In this document: positions 58,740-64,000 of the stretch, in pieces | Position numbering within the stretch: position 1 is the stretch's first letter | Layout: every line of letters starts with the position of its first letter | The notes under the pieces: generated by a model | Told to the model about the DNA's origin: nothing | What the model saw: the letters and a program-made list of their open reading frames with translations, nothing else | The model's database searches: none | Source of the DNA: an uncultured Paracoccaceae bacterium | Lineage (GTDB): Bacteria > Pseudomonadota > Alphaproteobacteria > Rhodobacterales > Rhodobacteraceae | Direction of reading: 5' to 3' | NCBI GenBank assembly: GCA_947503775.1 | Contig: CANNFE010000001.1 | Location: 434,001-498,000 of the forward strand | DNA: 64,000 nucleotides | Made by a program: the position numbers and the translations under genes

Positions 58740-60020
58740 TCAGTAATTCGACTGGATCTGCACGCAGCTCTCGGTCTGAGTGTTGTACATCCCGCAGCCC
58801 AGACCCGGCCAATCGGAGGTGAGAACCGCCGATTCGGGCAGGTAATCGGTCCAGGCATCGCCCGGCACTTCCTCGGTCTGGCTGACGATGTCGAACTGAC
58901 CGTCCTCGGTGATCTCGCCGATCAGCACGGGCTTGGTCAGGTGGTGGTTGGGCAGCATCACCGCCGTGCCGCCGGTCAGGTTCTCGACCTCCTGACCATA
59001 CATCGCATCGCGCACGGCATCGACCTCTACGGTGCCTGCCTGCTCGGCGGCCTGCACCCACATGTTGAAGCCGATATAATGGGCCTCCATCGGATCGTTG
59101 GTCACACGATCCTCGCCCATCCGGGCCTTCCAGGCGGCGACCCATTCCTCGTTGGCGGCGGTATCGGCAGACTGAAAGTAGTTCCAGGCGGCCAGATGAC
59201 CGACCAGATCGGCGGTATCGAGGCCCGACAGTTCTTCCTCACCGACCGAGAAGGCGACAACCGGAATGTCGGAGGCATCGACGCCCTGCGCAGCCAGCTC
59301 CTTGTAAAAGCCGACATTGGCGTCGCCGTTGATGGTGGAGATGACGCCGACGGGACGCCCCTCATCGGCCATCGCGACCACGTCCGACACGATGGTCGCC
59401 CAGTCCGAATGACCGAAAGGCGTGTAGTTGATGAAGATATCCTCCTCGGCCACGCCGTTCTGGCCCAGATAGGCCTCCAGGATGTTGTTGGTCGTCCGCG
59501 GATAGACATAGTCGGTGCCCAGAAGTGCGAAGCGTTCGATGCCCAGCTCTTCAAGGAAGTAATCGACCGCCGGGATCGCCTGCTGATTGGGCGCGGCCCC
59601 GGTGTAAAAGACGTTCTTGGAGCTTTCCTCGCCCTCATATTGCACCGGGTAGAACAGCAGCCCGTTCAGTTCCTCGATCACCGGCAGCACCGATTTGCGG
59701 CTGACCGACGTCCAGTTGCCAAAGATCACGTCGACCTCGTGGACAGTCAGCAGCTCCCGCGCCTTTTCCGCAAACAGCGGCCAGTCCGAGGCCGGATCGA
59801 CGACCACCGCCTCAAGATCGCAGCCCAGAAGGCCACCGGCCTCGTTCTGCTGCTCGACCAGCATCTCGACCGTGTCCTTCAGCGTGGTCTCCGAAATGGC
59901 CATCGTTCCGGACAGCGAGTGCAGAACGCCCACCTTGATCGGGCAACTGGCCTCCTGGGCGGCGGCTGCGGAAGACAGCGCAAGAACGGCGGCCCCGCCG
60001 CAAAGCATGTGTCGGATCAT
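58740..60020 (-). CDS. urtA: Urea ABC transporter substrate-binding protein
   Basis: CPIKVGVLHSLSGTMAISETTLKDTVEMLVEQQNEAGGLLG...FYPVQYEGEESSKNVFYTGAAPNQQAIPAVDY. Confidence 0.95.
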   Translation of the reverse strand: MIRHMLCGGAAVLALSSAAAAQEASCPIKVGVLHSLSGTMAISETTLKDTVEMLVEQQNEAGGLLGCDLEAVVVDPASDWPLFAEKARELLTVHEVDVIFGNWTSVSRKSVLPVIEELNGLLFYPVQYEGEESSKNVFYTGAAPNQQAIPAVDYFLEELGIERFALLGTDYVYPRTTNNILEAYLGQNGVAEEDIFINYTPFGHSDWATIVSDVVAMADEGRPVGVISTINGDANVGFYKELAAQGVDASDIPVVAFSVGEEELSGLDTADLVGHLAAWNYFQSADTAANEEWVAAWKARMGEDRVTNDPMEAHYIGFNMWVQAAEQAGTVEVDAVRDAMYGQEVENLTGGTAVMLPNHHLTKPVLIGEITEDGQFDIVSQTEEVPGDAWTDYLPESAVLTSDWPGLGCGMYNTQTESCVQIQSNY

Positions 60021-60276
60021 CGAAAAACTCCCCTTCTAACGGTGCACGAACCCTGTGCCGGAAAAACCGACAGGATGAGGAGCGTGGGTGCAATCCGCGG
60101 GGGCCCATCAACGGGACGCCGCCGGGGATTGCCGCTTTTTTGGGCGAAGCGGCACGAGATCTGCTGTCCCTGCGGCGAAACCGGGACGCCGGGAGGCGCC
60201 TTTTCCAAGGGCAAATGCCGGGAACCGGCCCGATCTGCCGATCAAAGAGGCATATGCCTGCCGCCGCCGCGCCGTC

Positions 60277-61104
60277 TTAGCCCAGCTCCAGCGTTCCGAC
60301 CGAATAGACCGCATCGCCCCGGGGCGGCGGCGTGCCGCGATACATCCGCGCGGTCCGAAAGCCCGGCGCCAGTCCCATCGCAAGGCAGCGTTCCGCCAGC
60401 CCGTCCGAGCCGCCGGGCAGATCCACGATCACCTCCGGCCCCATCTCGGCCGCCGCATGACAAAGCAGCGCCACCGCCGCCTCCACATCCGGCGCGACCA
60501 GCGGCCCGATCTTCGCGCCCCTCCGGCACCGGCGGATCGTCACCGACCCTGTGATCCCCCCGCCGCCTTCATGCACGAAGGTCCGCCGGGTCTCGCGCTC
60601 TGCGAACCAGGCGGTCATGAAGGCCGGTTTCGCCGCCCCCGACGCCCCCGCCTCCAGCGCGATCAGCGCCGGCAGATCCGCCTCCGCCGCAGGCCGGATC
60701 CCGGCCTCGCGCTGCCCTCGCAGCTCTCCGCCATAGCGAACCGTCTCGCCCGCCTGCGCAAAACCCGAGCGCAGGTAATTGCCCTGCTGCTCCGGCACCC
60801 CGTCCAGCCCGATCACGCGGTCCGCCGCATGGGCGATCGCATGGCGCCAAAGGCCGTACCCGATCCCGCGCCCGCGATGCGACGCCAGACAAAGATAAAG
60901 CCCCAGAAAGGCGAATGCGGCGCTGTGGTTCACCACCGAAATCGCCGCCACCGGCCTGTCGTCCTCTTCGGCCAGAAAGAACCCGCCCGGATCGGCGGCA
61001 AAAAACGCCTCCGCATCCTCCAGACCGGGGTTCCACCCCTCCTCCGCCGCCCAGTCCAGCACTGCCTCAAGATCGCGCACGTCCATCCTCCGGTGCCGGA
61101 TCAT
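60277..61104 (-). CDS. GNAT family N-acetyltransferase
   Basis: LYLCLASHRGRGIGYGLWRHAIAHA acetyl-CoA binding motif; 275 aa. Confidence 0.82.
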   Translation of the reverse strand: MIRHRRMDVRDLEAVLDWAAEEGWNPGLEDAEAFFAADPGGFFLAEEDDRPVAAISVVNHSAAFAFLGLYLCLASHRGRGIGYGLWRHAIAHAADRVIGLDGVPEQQGNYLRSGFAQAGETVRYGGELRGQREAGIRPAAEADLPALIALEAGASGAAKPAFMTAWFAERETRRTFVHEGGGGITGSVTIRRCRRGAKIGPLVAPDVEAAVALLCHAAAEMGPEVIVDLPGGSDGLAERCLAMGLAPGFRTARMYRGTPPPRGDAVYSVGTLELG

Positions 61105-61241
61105 CCGCCAAGCGCCCCGCGCAGCGACAACGTCCGATGCTCTCTCGGATCCACCAGATATCCCTTCATCAGCCTCTCCGCCTCGGCCCCGTCGCCCGCC
61201 CGCAGCGCCTTATGCGCATGCCACCCGCACAGCGCCTTCCG
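61101..61241 (-). pseudogene. Possible C-terminal remnant of a GntR/FCD-type regulator
   Basis: Open frame without start: RKALCGWHAHKALRAGDGAEAERLMKGYLVDPREHRTLSLRGALGG*, stop overlaps GNAT start; in-frame stop upstream. Confidence 0.35.
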
Positions 61242-61246
61242 TCAAA

Positions 61247-61258
61247 ATCGTATACGAT
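61247..61258. promoter_or_regulatory. GntR-like operator candidate
   Basis: Perfect palindrome ATCGTATACGAT. Confidence 0.4.
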
Positions 61259-61399
61259 CCACGCCCATTTCGCACACTTTCGCAAGACGGCGCCGCTCAG
61301 GAAACGGGCAATCGTCGCACGGGCAGCTCCCCGAATGCCCCAACCCGTCGCCAATCCGCGCCGTTCCGCAAAGACTGCGAAAGCAGCGGGAGACCTCAC

Positions 61400-62383
61400 A
61401 TGCGATCCGATCTCGACCTCGAACTGGTCGGCCTGACCAAGCGCTATGGCGACACCGTCGCGGTGGACGGGATCGACCATCTCTTTCGCACCGGCAGCTA
61501 TGTCTGCCTGCTCGGCCCCTCGGGCTGCGGCAAATCCTCGACCCTGCGGATGATCGCGGGCCACGAGGCGGCGACAGACGGCGCGATCCTTCTGGCGGGC
61601 CGCGATATCTCGCACCTGCCCCCCGCCAAGCGCGGCACCGCGATGATGTTCCAGAACTACGCGCTTTTCCCGCATCTGAGCGTGCGCGACAACGTCGCCT
61701 TCAGCCTGCGGATGTCCGGCATGCCCGCCGCCGCCCGCCATGCCCGCGCGATGGAGCTGCTAGAGCTCGTGGACATGACCGCCTTCGCACCCCGCCTGCC
61801 CGCCCAGCTTTCGGGCGGCCAGCAGCAGCGCGTCGCGCTCGCCCGCGCCCTGATCACCGAACCGCAGGTTCTCCTTCTTGATGAGCCCTTGAGCGCGCTC
61901 GATCCCTTCTTGCGCGTGCGCATGCGCGCAGAGCTGCGGCGCCTGCAACGCGAACTTGGCATCACCTTCCTGCATGTCACCCACGGTCAGGACGAGGCGC
62001 TCGCGCTCGCCGACGAGATCGTCGTGATGAACGACGCCCGGATCGAACAGGCAGGGCCAGCGCGCGAGGTCTTCGACGCGCCGCGCACCGCCTTCGTCGC
62101 CCGCTTCATCGGGGCCCATAACGTCATCGCGCTGGCCGAAGGGCGCATCGCCATCCGCTCGGACGAGCTGCGCCTGACCGCGCCTCAGGCCGCCCGCCTC
62201 GAAGGGCGCATCACCGGCATCGAATATCAGGGCACCCATGTCGCGCTGACCGCCGCCATCGCCGGCGATCAGGAAGTGACGGCCCTTCTGACGGACAGGG
62301 ATTTCTTCGGCGCGCCGAAGGAGCCGGGCGAGGCGGTCGGCCTCGGCTGGGACGACCGGGCGGCACACAAGCTGCACGCCTGA
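61400..62383 (+). CDS. ABC transporter ATP-binding protein, polyamine (PotA) type
   Basis: LLGPSGCGKSSTLRMIAGHE...LSGGQQQRVALARALITEPQVLLLDEPLSALD; C-terminal TOBE. Confidence 0.93.
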   Translation: MRSDLDLELVGLTKRYGDTVAVDGIDHLFRTGSYVCLLGPSGCGKSSTLRMIAGHEAATDGAILLAGRDISHLPPAKRGTAMMFQNYALFPHLSVRDNVAFSLRMSGMPAAARHARAMELLELVDMTAFAPRLPAQLSGGQQQRVALARALITEPQVLLLDEPLSALDPFLRVRMRAELRRLQRELGITFLHVTHGQDEALALADEIVVMNDARIEQAGPAREVFDAPRTAFVARFIGAHNVIALAEGRIAIRSDELRLTAPQAARLEGRITGIEYQGTHVALTAAIAGDQEVTALLTDRDFFGAPKEPGEAVGLGWDDRAAHKLHA

Positions 62384-62416
62384 CAAAAAACGAAAAAACC
62401 AACGGGAAACACGACT

Positions 62417-63691
62417 ATGACATCCATCTCAAAGGTCCGCTATTCGCGCCGCTCCATGCTCAAGACCGGCGCCGCCGCCATGGCAGGCGCCACCCTGCCC
62501 GCCCCCATGGTCTGGGGTCAGCAGACAAAGGACATCACCCTGCGCCAGTTCGGCACCGGCGTGTCGAACCTCAACGACGTGGCCAACAAGGTCAAAGAGG
62601 ATCTCGGCTTCACGCTGGAAATGACGGCACTGGATTCCGACAGCGTCACCCAGCGCGCCGCGACCCAGCCGGGGAGCTTCGACATCGCCGATATCGAATA
62701 CTGGATCTGCAAGAAGGTCTGGCCCACGGGCAACCTGCAGGCGATGGAGACCGCGCGGATCGCCAATTACGACAAGATCGTCGGCATCTTCCGCAACGGG
62801 CTTCTGACCCCGGACAGCACCATCGCCCAGGGCACCGCGCCCCATACGGTGGGGTTCGTCGAAGGCCCCGGCGGCACCGAATTCGTGGACGAGGAATCCG
62901 GCTGGATGACGCTGATCCCCACGATCTACAACGCCGATACGCTGGGCATCCGCCCCGACCTGATCGGCCGCCCGATCTCCAACTGGTCCGAGCTTCTGAA
63001 CCCCGAATTCGCGGGCAAGGCGTCGATCCTCGACATCTCCTCCATCGGGATCATGGACATGGCCATGGTCTGCGAATCGATGGGAGAGATCACCTATGCC
63101 GACAAGGGCAACATGACCCGCGAGGAGATCGACCAGACCATCGCGATCTTCACCGAAGCCAAGCAGAACGGCCAGTTCCGCGCCTTCTGGAAAAGCTTCG
63201 ATGAAAGTGTCAACCTCATGGCCTCGGGCGAGGTCGTGATCCAGTCCATGTGGTCGCCCGCCATCACGGCCGTCAAATCCCGCGGCATCCCCTGCATCTA
63301 CCAGCCCCTCGAAGAGGGCTATCGCAGCTGGGGCGGCGGCATCGGCCTCTCCTCCAATCTAAGCGGCATGGAGCTCGATGCGGCCTACGACTATATCAAC
63401 TGGTATCTCTCCGGCTGGGTCGGCGGCTATCTGATGCGGCAGGGCTATTACTCTGCGGTGCCCGAGACCTCCAGGGACTTCATGACCGAAAACGAATGGG
63501 GCTACTGGTTCGAAGGCAAGGAAGCCACCGACGTCATCACCTCCCCCACCGGCGACGCGCTGGCCCAGGCCGGCGAGGTGCGCGACGGCGGCTCCTTCCA
63601 AGAGCGTATGGGCGCCGTCGCCTGCTGGAACGCGGTGATGGACGAAAACCAGTACATGGTCCGCAAATGGAACGAGTTCATCGCCGCCTGA
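62417..63691 (+). CDS. ABC transporter extracellular substrate-binding protein, polyamine type, Tat signal
   Basis: RYSRRSMLKTGAAAMAGATLPAPMVWG; PotD-like, next to PotA-like ATPase. Confidence 0.88.
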   Translation: MTSISKVRYSRRSMLKTGAAAMAGATLPAPMVWGQQTKDITLRQFGTGVSNLNDVANKVKEDLGFTLEMTALDSDSVTQRAATQPGSFDIADIEYWICKKVWPTGNLQAMETARIANYDKIVGIFRNGLLTPDSTIAQGTAPHTVGFVEGPGGTEFVDEESGWMTLIPTIYNADTLGIRPDLIGRPISNWSELLNPEFAGKASILDISSIGIMDMAMVCESMGEITYADKGNMTREEIDQTIAIFTEAKQNGQFRAFWKSFDESVNLMASGEVVIQSMWSPAITAVKSRGIPCIYQPLEEGYRSWGGGIGLSSNLSGMELDAAYDYINWYLSGWVGGYLMRQGYYSAVPETSRDFMTENEWGYWFEGKEATDVITSPTGDALAQAGEVRDGGSFQERMGAVACWNAVMDENQYMVRKWNEFIAA

Positions 63692-63755
63692 TCCATCCCG
63701 GTCCCCGCCCCGGCCCACCTCCGGGGCCGGGGCATCCCTCTCCGACAGGCCCAGA

Positions 63756-64000
63756 ATGACCGAGCAGACCGCCTCCCTCGACGCCCCCGCCGCCGCGCGG
63801 GCCAAGCCCCGGCGCGCGCCCTCGCGCCATGCGGCCGGATGGCTTCTGGCCGCGCCGCTGGCGGCGGTCCTCGGCCTCTTTCTGGTCCTGCCGATCCTGA
63901 TGATCGCCATCGTCAGCTTCTGGGGCGCCACCGAATTCTCGATCTACCCGGCCTTCCAGTTCGACAACTACGCCTTTCTCTTCGGCTCGGACGTGACCTA
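63756..64000 (+). CDS. ABC transporter permease (PotB type), truncated by window edge
   Basis: MTEQTASLDAPAAARAKPRRAPSRHAAGWLLAAPLAAVLGLFLVLPILMIAIVSFW.. Confidence 0.8.
   Translation, partial: MTEQTASLDAPAAARAKPRRAPSRHAAGWLLAAPLAAVLGLFLVLPILMIAIVSFWGATEFSIYPAFQFDNYAFLFGSDVT

Noticed and set aside
1-64000. CRISPR arrays, tRNA/rRNA genes, IS elements
   Set aside because: None seen by eye: no regularly spaced direct repeats, no T-arm GGTTCGAATCC-like signatures in intergenic regions, no transposase ORFs

Overview
GC-rich chromosomal window from an alphaproteobacterium, most likely Rhodobacteraceae (Roseobacter/Rhodobacter type), judged from gene content and order. It is mostly housekeeping and central metabolism: two TRAP transporter operons, Lrp regulator/phhA, edd and eda, glnE, bpt, ilvI and ilvH, anmK, tyrS, two peptidyl-prolyl isomerases, pgk, fbaB, an aidB-like gene, divIC/ftsB, pdhA-pdhB-pdhC, cysE, a urea-type ABC transporter (urtABCDE) and the start of a polyamine-type ABC transporter. 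A nearly complete RcGTA-type gene transfer agent cluster (g3 portal to g15) lies on the minus strand at 41.5-53.9 kb. The terminase genes (g1/g2) expected upstream of the portal are absent, and urtE sits there instead. Best leads: (i) the GTA cluster without terminase; (ii) a textbook attenuator with a leader peptide containing LVLILV upstream of ilvI; (iii) a LacI-type palindrome (TGTTAGCG-like) recurring upstream of edd, fbaB, pdhA and the ilv/TRAP divergent region, suggestive of a CceR/PckR-type regulon; (iv) a two-copy intergenic element made of an ATAAGCGnCGACTTATG palindrome plus three ATGCCG boxes at exact 11-bp spacing; (v) phhA with an in-frame TGA; (vi) foreign-looking genes separating edd from eda and ilvI from ilvH; (vii) a palindromic repeat exapted in frame in the PdhC linker; (viii) three tandem perfect palindromes between convergent genes. 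All functional names come from reading the translated sequences. No database search was run.
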